A stretch of 64,000 nucleotides of DNA from Phymatolithon calcareum (taxonomy: Eukaryota; Rhodophyta; Florideophyceae; Hapalidiales): the NCBI GenBank assembly GCA_977006965.1, contig OZ345367.1:806001-870000 (forward strand). Direction: 5' to 3'. Below, one piece after another: positions 31,078 to 40,769 of the stretch (its first letter is position 1; each line of letters opens with the position of its first letter). Under the pieces are notes generated by a model that ran no database searches, had not been told where the DNA came from, and saw nothing but the letters and a program-made list of their open reading frames with translations. A program made the translations under genes and the position numbers.

Positions 31078-31390
31078 CCTGTTGCACATGTCTATCATCA
31101 TGTGTATTTCCGCGACACATTGCGATCTTACACGAGACTTTCATAGTGCTTTAACTCCATGCATGTCCTTGATCCGAGCTTATGTGATACTGCGACTACG
31201 ACCGACACAGCCTTGGTATGTCTATTTCCATTCAATGACTTCTTTGCTTCGCGGTCCAACATTATCTTGCACTCTAACACAAAAAGCCTGTTGCACATGT
31301 CGATCATCATGTGTATTTCCACGACGTTTCCCAAACCGTTCCGTGATGCATTGCGATCTTACCTGAGACTTTTTATTGTGCTTCAGGTCG
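31078..31390 (+). repeat. approximate direct duplication, about 90 bp
   Basis: The block starting TGTTGCACATGTCTATCATC (about 31080) recurs at about 31288 with few changes, and both are followed by CATTGCGATCTTAC. Units are about 208 bp apart. No coding role is evident. Confidence 0.6.
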
Positions 31391-32384
31391 CTCTTGCCCG
31401 GGACGCCTTATTTGGGATCTCGTACAAATATGCGGAATGCATTGAACTGGACACACAATATGGGACAAGCAGGCAAACTACCTGAAGAAGTTGGGCATCG
31501 TCAGTGTCATAAGCCATGTTTGTACAACGTTTACTCGTTCAACGTTCTCTTCCCTCTATTTTTTCCAACAGGACATGCTGTGCAAGTCGTCAATTTTCCG
31601 TTTCCTTGCATTGTATACCAATCGCAGTAGCCTCTCGCCGATTGACAATCTGGACTAATACATGCAATGTTCTTGTCGGCTCCACTAAGCGAGCAAACTT
31701 GGTTAGAACATGCAAGATCACCTGCTTCACGTCGCCATACTATTACTGTTTTGAGTTATGGACCCCAATCTTACGCCGAAGCAAAACTGATCCCTTAAGA
31801 GGTGTGACACGACAAGGTGTTCCGGAGGGAAAGAGGAGAGAGGTAGAGCTGAGCACAGTACCGTTCGGTTACTGGAGCGCAGCGCATACACGGCAAAAGC
31901 AGAGGCTAGTTCACCGTGCGGGTTCCTTCAGATACCCCGACGGTGCTGCCTTTATTATTCTCTATATAAAGGAACTGCAGCAGCACAAGAGTCTACCCAG
32001 GCATTAGAGAGGGCGCAATGCATGCGACTCCACGCCCTTGAATGGTCGGACAAACGAGTACTCTCAGTTGTGACAAATTCCAAGCGGATGTAAGTAAATC
32101 CGCAATGCTGATTCCGAACCGCTTAGGGAGGTGACACTGACAGTCTGGTCGCCACGCACGCACCCGTCAGCGCAAGCAAGGGGATAGGACCCGTTCGAAA
32201 CGAGGACTGCGAAGTATTCCGCGTTGGCGTCCGTTCACCGGCCGCTGCTCGTACAGCGATCATCCGGCGCAAGACAGGGTGACGTTCACGCAGATTTATT
32301 CTAACTTTCCCACCACGGAAGATTTCTCCGCTTTGTGTGCCCTGCATTACTCCTCGCAGTGCAGTCTATTTGATGCTCCAGGTT

Positions 32385-32455
32385 TTTTTTGCAACTGTTT
32401 AGTTGTTTATTTGAAAGCCCTCATTAACACTCCTAAGACTGTACGGGAGCAGTTG
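32385..32455. repeat. short dispersed repeat (also at 44756–44828)
   Basis: A stretch of about 70 bp containing GCCCTCA(T/G)TAACACTCCTAA is shared with 44756-44828. It is probably a relic of a transposable element; no ends are defined. Confidence 0.55.
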
Positions 32456-32534
32456 CACATGTGCCATATTCGAAGCTTCTGATGCTCCAGGTGCAACTTT
32501 TAGGTGCCGTCCTCTCAACTGCACTACGACATCA

Positions 32535-32612
32535 TTCATTCATTCATTTTGCCTTTTCCCCTAATGGGTCTAGCAGCGATTCGAGGGTCTGAGTTTTTTC
32601 CACTCTATTCTA
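32535..32612 (-). mobile_element. LINE 3' end, (AATG)n-tailed family, with TSD
   Basis: A 78-bp 5'-truncated copy. The tail, seen on the plus strand as (CATT)n, is at the left. ACTACGACATCA flanks both sides (32523-32534 and 32613-32624), a 12-bp target duplication. The body matches the ends of the copies at 42553-42842 and 46399-46667. Confidence 0.85.
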
Positions 32613-32933
32613 ACTACGACATCAGTGGATGCTCCTTCCACAGAAGCCTGTAAACTCCGCTGCAGTGTCTTGCCTAAACTCCGCCAACAGAACTGACGTA
32701 TGGAGTCTCAAAACCTTCACCTTTGTGCACGTCAACAGGGATCTCTTAACTCCAGCTAGCCACATCCTCAAGACCTCAGTTTGTGTCATACTCAGACTGG
32801 GCCCGCAGGAATATTCACGTGGAGTTAAATCTTCATTTTTGCGCCTCCAGTGTGGGTTTCTCAGTTTGAATATAGAAAATAATGGAAGCCATCAGTCGCA
32901 ATCCTAGTACTGAAATGGGCGGCAGGATATATC

Positions 32934-33524
32934 GTAATTAAATGGATTTATTTAGGAGGTACCATGTGCCCCAACTGGAGCAAAGTTGGCACCTTTCTAG
33001 GCATATTCTACTGGCATTGAAAATTTTCAGCTTCCTAAATCAGAATTACATAGAATCAAGTCAATGGCTCTAGCCACGTCAATGTCTTCTGCAGGGGACC
33101 GTGTAGGTTTCTTCAGGATTTTTTAAGTATGTCAACTGTCCATGATCCTTGACTGCCCATTTCTTCAATTAACTTCGCTGGGTTTCTCGGAAAATGGCCA
33201 ACAAACCACCTTGCGCAAAGACTTCTGCATCTGCTTTCTTTCATCCTCACTGCTTTGAGCGGTATACTATTCTTGGCGAACGTAATTTTCCTGGTGCGGT
33301 GCTCTTCTTGCTGCTCCCATACTCGCTGAAAGTCAGATCTATCTTGAATGTCAGTTGTCGTGTTTGATTTCAGTGTTCAGTCGAGAGTTTCGAGTTCTAG
33401 CTCTGCTCCTGCGTCTTCGTTCTCCTCCACAATCTTCTTCAATCTTCGTCTTAGCTTCCGGAGTAGGTGCTGTCGGCGAAATTCCCATGGATCTATTTGA
33501 CACAGTTTCATTAGTCTTTTCAGT
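32934..33524 (-). mobile_element. LINE 3' end, second family, with TSD
   Basis: A 591-bp 5'-truncated copy matching 56726 to about 57310. ATATATC flanks it (32927-32933, 33525-33531). On the minus strand the 3' end has AATAAATCCA and finishes TTAATTAC rather than poly(A). It covers only the C-terminal reading frame and 3' UTR, and the frame is broken. Confidence 0.8.
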
Positions 33525-33678
33525 ATATATCATTTGTTGCGTTCGCAGCGGCCACCTTGGTTGAGTTCCAATCTTTCGAGGAGCAGGTTGGTGATGGTCG
33601 GCTCGGTTAATAATTTTCGTTCAATCGTTGTCACGGACGAGATGCACCAGTTATATTTTCTGAAAATATTATTATTAG

Positions 33679-34335
33679 AGACTCAAGAACGCAGAATGCA
33701 CGTTCATACACGGCATAGTATTGGCAACAAACTGTTGGAGAAATTTTGCAACACTCGCGGTGCGATTCGTGAGCGTGCCCAACGAGCTGACTGAAAAAAA
33801 GTAATGTCGATCACAGCAGAGTTGTAACTATTATTCCAAGTCTTTACTGCTAACTTCACAACGCGTGCTAGTTAAACACACAGATAAATCAGTATCTCGG
33901 CAAAAGACGAAGAGTGGGAAAAACAGTTAGCCACGGAGGCTCTGATTCTTGAGCGTCGCACCATGCAGCTAGCGGAGCTAGAAGTATGGACCGATGGCAG
34001 CGTTGGCGAAATACCCTGCGCACAGCTTCGTAATATTCAAAACGACGAGCGGTCACGGTTAAATGGGATGAAGGTTGGTACACTGCAACGCTCAAGTTAT
34101 TCGAAGTGCTCCAACATGGGGAAAACAGAGCGGTGTCGAACTTTTTGACGCGACACAAAATACCCGGACATTCTCCTTGCATATGACTACGGGGACGAGC
34201 ATGCGTACACCTCGAACCCTTCGGCTTCCAAACAGAGTGTGATTCTCTATGATGAGGATGGAGATATCCTTGATATGTACCCTGGAGACTCTAACATTAT
34301 GATCCACTTGCTGTTCGTGACTGCAATAAAGTAGA
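33679..34335 (+). other. possible spliced gene fragment of unknown function
   Basis: A frame beginning after a TAG at 33676-33678 (no Met, so an upstream exon is needed) reads a plausible protein ending VRFVSVPNELTEK. A GTAATG donor at 33801 and an acceptor AG at 33891-33892, with a CTGCTAAC branch-like site (33847-33854), would remove 92 nt. This joins it in frame to ISAKDEEWEKQLATEALI and LERRTMQLAELEVWTDGS. The frame meets a TGA at 34146-34148, after which the same frame reads RDTKYPDILLAYDYGDEHAY and more, to a TAG at 34335. I recognise no family. The WTDGS string resembles an RNase H start but nothing else supports that. It may be a decayed gene. Confidence 0.35.
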
Positions 34336-34360
34336 TCGTCTTGAGGTCTGATATCTATTC

Positions 34361-34430
34361 GTAATAAAGTGGATTTATTGAGAAGGTGCCATGTGTCCCA
34401 ACGTGAGGAAAGTCGGCATCTTTCTTAGCA
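34361..34430 (-). mobile_element. 70-bp LINE 3' end with perfect 14-bp TSD
   Basis: An extremely 5'-truncated copy of the second LINE family (compare 32934 and 56726). TCTGATATCTATTC lies at 34347-34360 and 34431-34444. Confidence 0.9.
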
Positions 34431-34859
34431 TCTGATATCTATTCAATGCCGTCAAGAAGAGCTATGTCGCCGAAAATGGGACTCAGATGCGATGGCAATG
34501 TACGGTGTTTATTCACTTATACAACGAGCACGCGATCATTTTTTGGATAGACCCTAGTGTACTAGTAGACTAAATTATTAATGTCTATTGTACGGGCTTC
34601 CTCAATTGAGACGACATATCTGATCTAAAAAAGTGAATGTGAGTGGAGTGGAATAGTTTTTGGGATCGCATTCAGAAACTACACTCTTTTTTCCGCACTC
34701 GGAGATCTCAATCCGGAAATTGACAGTGTGTTGACCGATCGACCGTATCGCATAATCATGGTGCGCCAATTACCGAGGAGAGTACCGCGTCACCTTTGAG
34801 GCAAACATGATAGAAAGTTTCTACACTTACAATACTGTACGTATCATAGGGCTACTTTA

Positions 34860-35045
34860 TCGTCGATTTTTCCGTTTCTTTTTGTTCCTACTGATGTTTT
34901 CTTCCTTACGGACTCTTTCTTGATTCATCCTCGATTCTTGACTTTGGATTTTGGCTTTTCTTTGATTCTTGATTCTTTCTTTGATCCTGACTTTTCTTTG
35001 ATTCTTCGTTCTTTCTTGATTCTGGCTTTTCTTTGATACTTGCTT
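34860..35045. repeat. T-rich imperfect tandem repeat
   Basis: Repeated variants of TTCTTTGATTCTTGA and GGCTTTTCTTTGA. Low-complexity sequence with no coding potential. Confidence 0.75.
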
Positions 35046-35474
35046 ATTGTGGGAAGGGCCACTCTTGGTTCTTGCTTGTGGGGTTCAGGCTTGATCCCTC
35101 ACCTCAGCGCTGGTCTACTTTATCGAAGCTAATCTTAGATATATGTAGTGGTCAAAGTTTCGGGTGTGCCACATGGACTCAGCACTGTCAAAGTGAAAAT
35201 GCCTAATTGTTCGAAAACAATCATCTACAAATTCCAAAACCACCCTCGGTCTCATAAAACCTCCCGAGCATTGCTGCGTAGACGGATATTGAAGTCTCAA
35301 TTTCCGCCATTGGAGGAAATTGCAGGGAGGCTATTCGTCTTGTGTAATTGGGCATCGAGTCTGCTGCTCTGCACTGTGCAAATCATTCAAAGTCATTGCC
35401 ATCACAGCTTGTGTATGACCAACTATCATCATCGAAGGGACTCGTCCCGAAAGGGGCGTGCAGAAGGCAGAGAA

Positions 35475-37340
35475 TGTAACAAGGGCATGCATGTAGCACG
35501 TAAGTAGTGACAACTTTGCTAGCTGTCAGCATGCACGTCTAGATGCTCCTGGATGCATGCGAGAAATATCCAGAATATTCGAGCACATGCACTATTTGAC
35601 GAATGCATTGCTGTAAGGAAATTTCTGGAGCTCTCTAGATAATTCGTATTTTAGGGTTTTATGATATTTGTAAGTTACGTGTAAGTAATTCGATGCCAAT
35701 ATAAGGCATGCTCTAGTTCCGACTACAGTAATGACCACAATTAGTGCGGACCGCACTAATTAGGAACATGAAAATCCAAGCTGGAACCAATAATTAGTGT
35801 GGACCGCACTATTCAGGAACCTGGTATACTATTTAGGAACCCGCACTAATAGTTGTGACCAACAATTAGTGAGCCAGGTTTATAGAAACACTATTCTCGC
35901 CAGCAAGACGAGATATAAGAAAGGAAAGTACATATTGCTATTAGAAGACGACCGAGTGAATAAATTATACATCTTTCTGTATGTTCGCGGACTTCTCTCC
36001 AAGATCTGGTACTGGCTCCCCTTCGAAATGCACTTTATGCTCACGGACAATCTCTTGCAACTCTCTTTTCAACTGCGACACTTTCCACACCCCGTTTTCC
36101 ATACCGAGACCGCATTGGAGCATTGCTTTGTGTTCTCCAAGTCGCCGTCAATGCCCGAGCTTACATAGATTTCGAGTAGAATTTTCCATTGCCTTGCGAT
36201 TGTATTGCCAGGATATTTGCACAGAAACTCAAATACAGCAGTGGAGGCTTCGGGAACTCTGTCCTTGTTTTCTGAGATGGTCGATTGTTCTTGTCGAAGC
36301 CCATACGCCAAAGGCGGCTTTTTAGAGCAATGAGCTCTTTTTCTTCGTCTTCCAGCATACCGTGAAGGATGATATTGCAGAACGGTATACTGCTGGAGGT
36401 GATGTTCAATATCGAGATTTTGTTTTTCTGATGACCGGCTTCAGGTATCGCTCTTTAAATGCCTTTTCAAATCGCTATTGTTCTTACAAAAAGTCATTAA
36501 TAGTACACCATTGACGTAATGTATGCATCTCTTGCACAGAAAAGGACAAAACTGGAATTATGTTTTAACGAAGAGCGAAAGCATAAAGATTTTAACAAGA
36601 GATGGTTTGAAACTGGAGTTATGTTTTCTGGAGACGTAACACGAGCTGCTGTAGATGAAGTGCTGATAGCACTGTAACAGCAGAGATAAACTTGCTTGTT
36701 TTAATTTCCGGGTAACTTATGCGTCTCGAATGCAGCACTTTACAGAGGTTTATAATGACAGCCTTACATAGTGTGAAAACGATTAAAATGTGTGCAGAGA
36801 GCTACTGTAGTGCCTTACATATCCTCGGAATACAGTTGCTGCTCAGGTATCCAGCACCTTACTCGACACTCCATTTCCAGCACCACCTTGCAGAGTGTAA
36901 ATGAAATTCCATGGAAGCAGACACCCAGCGATGCTCAGCACATAAAAGAGAGGCCCGTGCCAATGGATCTGAGGAGACTTTCCAAGCTACTGTCAGGTGG
37001 ACAGTAGTACGTGGAAGATTTCAAGTTGAAAACAGCGCATGAGAATGATATAACCTTTCCGAAAAAAATTATTTTAGAGACCCTAATTAGTGCATCCACG
37101 CTAACAAAAAGAGGAGACAACAATTAGTGCGGCCCACACTAATTTGGAATCTGACGTACTAATTAGGAACCCGCACTATTTAGGAATCCGCACTAATTGT
37201 GGTCGTTACTGTAGCGGACTGGAGCCAAGCACAAATCCAACCAAGTCAAGTGAGGTAAAGTCAACAATCCTCTTTAAAGCTCATCTTATCACTACCGATA
37301 CTGTGCTTGTCAACGCTAAGCTCGATCAACATCCGTTTCA
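35475..37340 (+). repeat. gypsy 5' LTR, interrupted by a DNA transposon
   Basis: Begins TGTAACAAGG and ends CATCCGTTTCA. It is split at a TA (35724-35725) by a 1486-bp element. Removing the element and one TA gives the same 378 bp as the 3' LTR. Confidence 0.93.
35726..37211. mobile_element. TA-flanked DNA transposon in the gypsy LTR
   Basis: The ends CAGTAA(T/C)GACCACAATTAG are inverted repeats, flanked by TA at 35724-35725 and 37212-37213. The 3' LTR shows the single-TA empty site. Both subterminal regions carry many copies of ATTAGTGCGG in both orientations, probably transposase sites. Minus-strand frames inside (about 36409-35970) look partly protein-like (ELQEIVREHKVHFEGEPVPD in one frame) but are broken and unrecognised. 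CAGT ends plus TA suggest Tc1/mariner-pogo. Confidence 0.88.
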
Positions 37341-37341
37341 C

Positions 37342-37358
37342 TGGTAGCACCGGCTCTC
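37342..37358 (+). promoter_or_regulatory. gypsy primer binding site
   Basis: TGGTAGCACCGGCTCTC begins one base after the 5' LTR. It would pair with a tRNA ending ...GCUACCA. A U72-A73-CCA end, implying an A1:U72 pair, is the mark of eukaryotic initiator tRNA-Met. Confidence 0.65.
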
Positions 37359-37853
37359 TTAGCGTCTGACGTCGGTACGTGAGTTTGCCAAAGCGTGAAA
37401 TTTGGCAATATTTTCGATGTTTCTGTTCGTGATTTATTCAAGGTTCGAATTCGTAGTTCCTGTTGTTGGTTCTGTTCGTGGTTCGAAACCAACATTTGTT
37501 ATTGTGGTTCAAGTTTATTGTTCAAGGTTCCGAGATCGTTATTCAAGGTTCGAAAATCACTGTTTGTGATTCAAGTCTAAGATTTGCGGTTCTTGTTTAC
37601 CAGAGTCGCATTTTGAAAACTATGAACACGACTGTGTCTGAGAGCTGGAGTGCCAGACACTAACTATTTCTCACCTGAGGGCAGGAGTGGCAGGTGAATC
37701 TCGAGGTTTTATTCTCTGCGCCGAGTCGCCCAAAGTATCCTCAACAATCCCATTCGTCTATTGGGTGTCACCTAGGACGACCGACAGGGTCACGGATTCG
37801 AGTAACGCTAGTGCGGGTTTGATCAGCTAGGAGAAAGATACTCTTTGGTGAAA

Positions 37854-38446
37854 ATGTCGTTACTCAAGGTTAATAATCTCCCAACGTTCGATGGCTCAAG
37901 GGATGAATTCAAGGTTCACTCGTGGTTGTATCAGGTAAAGCAGTACATCACGCTGGTTCAAGTTGGAAATAACGCCGTTCAACTCGATGACCGACGAAAA
38001 TATCCTTCGCATCCACCTTCTTCACCTGAAACGCTGCAAACTGGTGGTACTTGATTGTTAGTACAAACCAGATTCCGACTACATGGGAAACGTTAGAGAG
38101 CGCTTTGAAAAGAGAATTTATTCCTTTTGAAAGTGTTCAAAGGTCAAGGGATAAATTGCGCAAGCTGTATCAGCGCACATCGGTTTCTGAGTACCTCTCC
38201 GAATTCAGAAACATTGTTCTCACGATTCCAGGCGTTAGTGAAGGAGAAATGATCGACAGATTCTGTCAGGGACTCAAGCCCCAGGTTCGACTGGAAGTCC
38301 TGAAATCGGGAGTTATGACCATGGATGAAGTAGCAATGATAGCGTTGAACGTTGACAGTGCTTCGTTCAACGCGGGAATGATTTCGTCTCAAGCAAGGTC
38401 GAATCCCTTCGCTGGTCCCCGTTATAACAGACCGGCGCCCATGTAA
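37854..38446 (+). pseudogene. gypsy gag, one frameshift and terminal stop
   Basis: ATG at 37854 opens a frame with LLKVNNLPTFDGSRDEFKVH, the usual gypsy Gag opening. A frameshift near 38045 leads into TTWETLESALKREFIPFESV and LRKLYQRTSVSEYLSEF, the conserved retrotransposon Gag core. A TAA at 38444-38446 interrupts the frame, which reopens in phase into the nucleocapsid and protease part. Gag would form the particle. The preceding leader (37360-37850) is non-coding, with simple TTCAAGGTTC-like repeats. Confidence 0.8.
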
Positions 38447-38455
38447 ATTGGTAAC

Positions 38456-39103
38456 GTGGAGCGTCGCGATCATCTACTCGGAAGCGTTGCAAGGCGTACA
38501 GACAACCGGAAGTCTAATGATTGTTATACGTGCCATAAAGAGGGATGTCGCCCGTGGAGACATAAGCAGAGGCGAGGAAATAATGACCGAAGTTTCGGAA
38601 ATCGAGGGAAGACGGTCCGAATCGAAAATGGGGATATCGAAAGGAGATCGAGTGGCGCTGGAAAGCAGATTGAGCACACTCACCTGAATCATAGTTCGAG
38701 TGACCTAGATTCTCTTGTGGCAGAAGTCAAGCAGCTTCTCAAAGAAATTCAGGACATTAGGCTGGATACGAAAAAAGGCCTTTGTTCTGCGTCGATGCCT
38801 ACTGCTGTTCGTGATCATGACGATTGCACTCTCACTGATGACGAAATTCCAGTGAAGGACTTGATAATACTCGACGGTATACTCAACGGAAAGAAAGGGC
38901 GAGTACTCAAGGACGACGGTTGCAATACGAACATTGTATCAAGAGAATTTTTCAAGGCAAACCGAAACCATTTTCGTGCCGTGCGAACAAGGGTAGAAGT
39001 AAAACACTCGAAGGAGAAGACATTGGCTCCACATACCGAAGAAGGCCAGATACAAGTGACAAGCCTTAGTATCCGAAAATTCCGATCGATGCTAAGGAAG
39101 TAA
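38456..39103 (+). pseudogene. gypsy nucleocapsid–protease segment
   Basis: In the same frame as the second gag part, after its TAA. CYTCHKEGCRPWRHK stands in the place of the CCHC knuckle, but the His and the last Cys are exchanged (Cys-Cys-Cys-His order). The protease follows, with LKDDGCNTNIVS as the Asp active-site loop. A TAA at 39101-39103 cuts it from RT. The protease would process Gag-Pol. Confidence 0.7.
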
Positions 39104-39148
39104 AATGGAGAAGAGGCCTTTCAAGTATTCAAGGCTGTTCCGACCAAC

Positions 39149-40762
39149 GTGATGAAGACCTCAGAGAATGGAGTGAAGACAAAGGAGCAGCTATTGCATT
39201 GCTCAAATCCAAATCTGAGGAAAATCCTGTGCAAGTTCGAGGTTGTGTTTCAAGAAGAACTTCCCGATGGACTACCCCCGGAAAGGTTCGTGGATCATGC
39301 AATTGAGGTTGATAAGGAAACGAAGCCGCCACATCGTCCACTCGATCAGTTATCTGCTTTAGAGTTGGATGCGGCAAAGAGATGCGTTGAGGAGTTGCTG
39401 CGGAAGGGAAAGATTCGCCCGAGCAAATCTCCGTATGGCGCTTCCTTGTTTTTCGTGAAGGACAAAGATAAACCGTTGCGTGGCGTTGTTGATTATCGTG
39501 CTTTAAATCGAATTACAAAGCGAAACAACGCTCCGCTTCCTCGGTCGGACGAGATGTTCGATATGCTTGGTGACGCACGTGTGTTTTCGAAGTTGGATCT
39601 GAAAACTGGATTTCATATTCTTGTTCGTCCAGAAGACATCGAAAAGACTGCGTTCAATACGAAGTACGGTCAATTTGAGTACTTGGTGATGCCGATGGGA
39701 TTGTGCAATGCACCTGCTACGTTCCAATCACTGATGAATCGTATCTTCTATGACTGCATTGATGACTTCCTGGTCGTGTACATGGACGATCTGCTCATCT
39801 TCAGCAAGGATGAGGCTTCACACCTTAAGCATATTGAGACGGTTTTATCTCGCCTCAAAGATCATGAGTTGTTTGTGTCGCCGAAGAAGTGCGATTTTCT
39901 GAAGGATGAAATTGAGTTCTTAGGACTCATAGTCGGAAAGAATGGAGTTCGTATCGATCCAAAGAAAGTTGAAGTGTTGGAAAAATGGCCGAAACCGAGC
40001 ACTCTGACTGATATTCGAAGCTTTCTGGGTCCGACACAGTTCTTTCGACATTTTATCAAGAACTTCTCGAAAATCGCAGCGCCACTTACAAACTTAACGA
40101 AAAAGGACCAGGGTATCCAGAGATGGGATTCCAGATGTGATGAGGCGTTTGAATCGCTGAAGCTTGCAATCACAAGTGCTCCGATCCTGGTATCTCCTGA
40201 CTGGAAAAAGTCGTTCAGAGGACATATCGATGCCTCTACATATGCAGTCGGAGGTACATTGACACAACTGAATGAGGAGCGAAACGATCGTGTAATTGCA
40301 TTCTATTCTAAGAAGCTGAGTCCAGCCGAGCAAAACTACACTGCAAATGATCGTGAGCTACTGGGTCTCATATACTTCTTGCAGCGATTTCGATGCTATC
40401 TGGAAGGGAAAAGTTTCGAGATATTCACGGATAACCAAGTGATCAAGCACTTCTTTTCCAAGCAGAAGCTAAGTCGGAAAGAGGCAAGGTGGCTGGAGAC
40501 TCTTGGGAACTTTGGAATCTTTCCCATAACATTGAAGCCAGGAAAGATTCATGTATTAGGTGATGCCCTATCCAGAGCTCCGCACATCTCTTTCAACTCC
40601 TTGGAAATTCCGTTCCTCGAGCTTGATGCAGTTCTGAACGGTTACGAAGATGATCAGGTTTTCCGCCCTATCGTGAAAAGTCTAGATGGGAAAGAAATCA
40701 AACATCCTGTGAAGAAGAGTCAGGTGGAAAAGTTACTGCCAATGTTTTCATCGCGATGGTAG
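39149..40762 (+). CDS. gypsy reverse transcriptase–RNase H
   Basis: A 537-codon frame in phase with the protease segment upstream. RT motifs are in order: VVDYRALNRITKRN, FSKLDLKTGFHIL, MPMGLCNAPATFQSLMN, VVYMDDLLIFS (catalytic YMDD) and FLGLIVGKNGV. RNase H has HIDASTYAVGGTL, ELLGLIYFLQRFRCYL and IFTDNQVIKHF. The enzyme copies element RNA to DNA. The frame is whole, but is set off upstream by a TAA and downstream by a 1-nt shift at about 40755 where sequence continues into integrase. Confidence 0.93.
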   Translation: MMKTSENGVKTKEQLLHCSNPNLRKILCKFEVVFQEELPDGLPPERFVDHAIEVDKETKPPHRPLDQLSALELDAAKRCVEELLRKGKIRPSKSPYGASLFFVKDKDKPLRGVVDYRALNRITKRNNAPLPRSDEMFDMLGDARVFSKLDLKTGFHILVRPEDIEKTAFNTKYGQFEYLVMPMGLCNAPATFQSLMNRIFYDCIDDFLVVYMDDLLIFSKDEASHLKHIETVLSRLKDHELFVSPKKCDFLKDEIEFLGLIVGKNGVRIDPKKVEVLEKWPKPSTLTDIRSFLGPTQFFRHFIKNFSKIAAPLTNLTKKDQGIQRWDSRCDEAFESLKLAITSAPILVSPDWKKSFRGHIDASTYAVGGTLTQLNEERNDRVIAFYSKKLSPAEQNYTANDRELLGLIYFLQRFRCYLEGKSFEIFTDNQVIKHFFSKQKLSRKEARWLETLGNFGIFPITLKPGKIHVLGDALSRAPHISFNSLEIPFLELDAVLNGYEDDQVFRPIVKSLDGKEIKHPVKKSQVEKLLPMFSSRW

Positions 40763-40769
40763 AGGACTA

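Noticed and set aside
32934-33564. Plus-strand frame at 33355-33564 as a gene
   Set aside because: It mostly lies antisense in a 5'-truncated LINE copy that also occurs at 56.7 kb.
37430-37600. tRNA-like B boxes (GGTTCGAAACC and similar)
   Set aside because: The flanking bases do not form a T stem and no cloverleaf can be drawn. They belong to the simple-repeat leader of the gypsy element.
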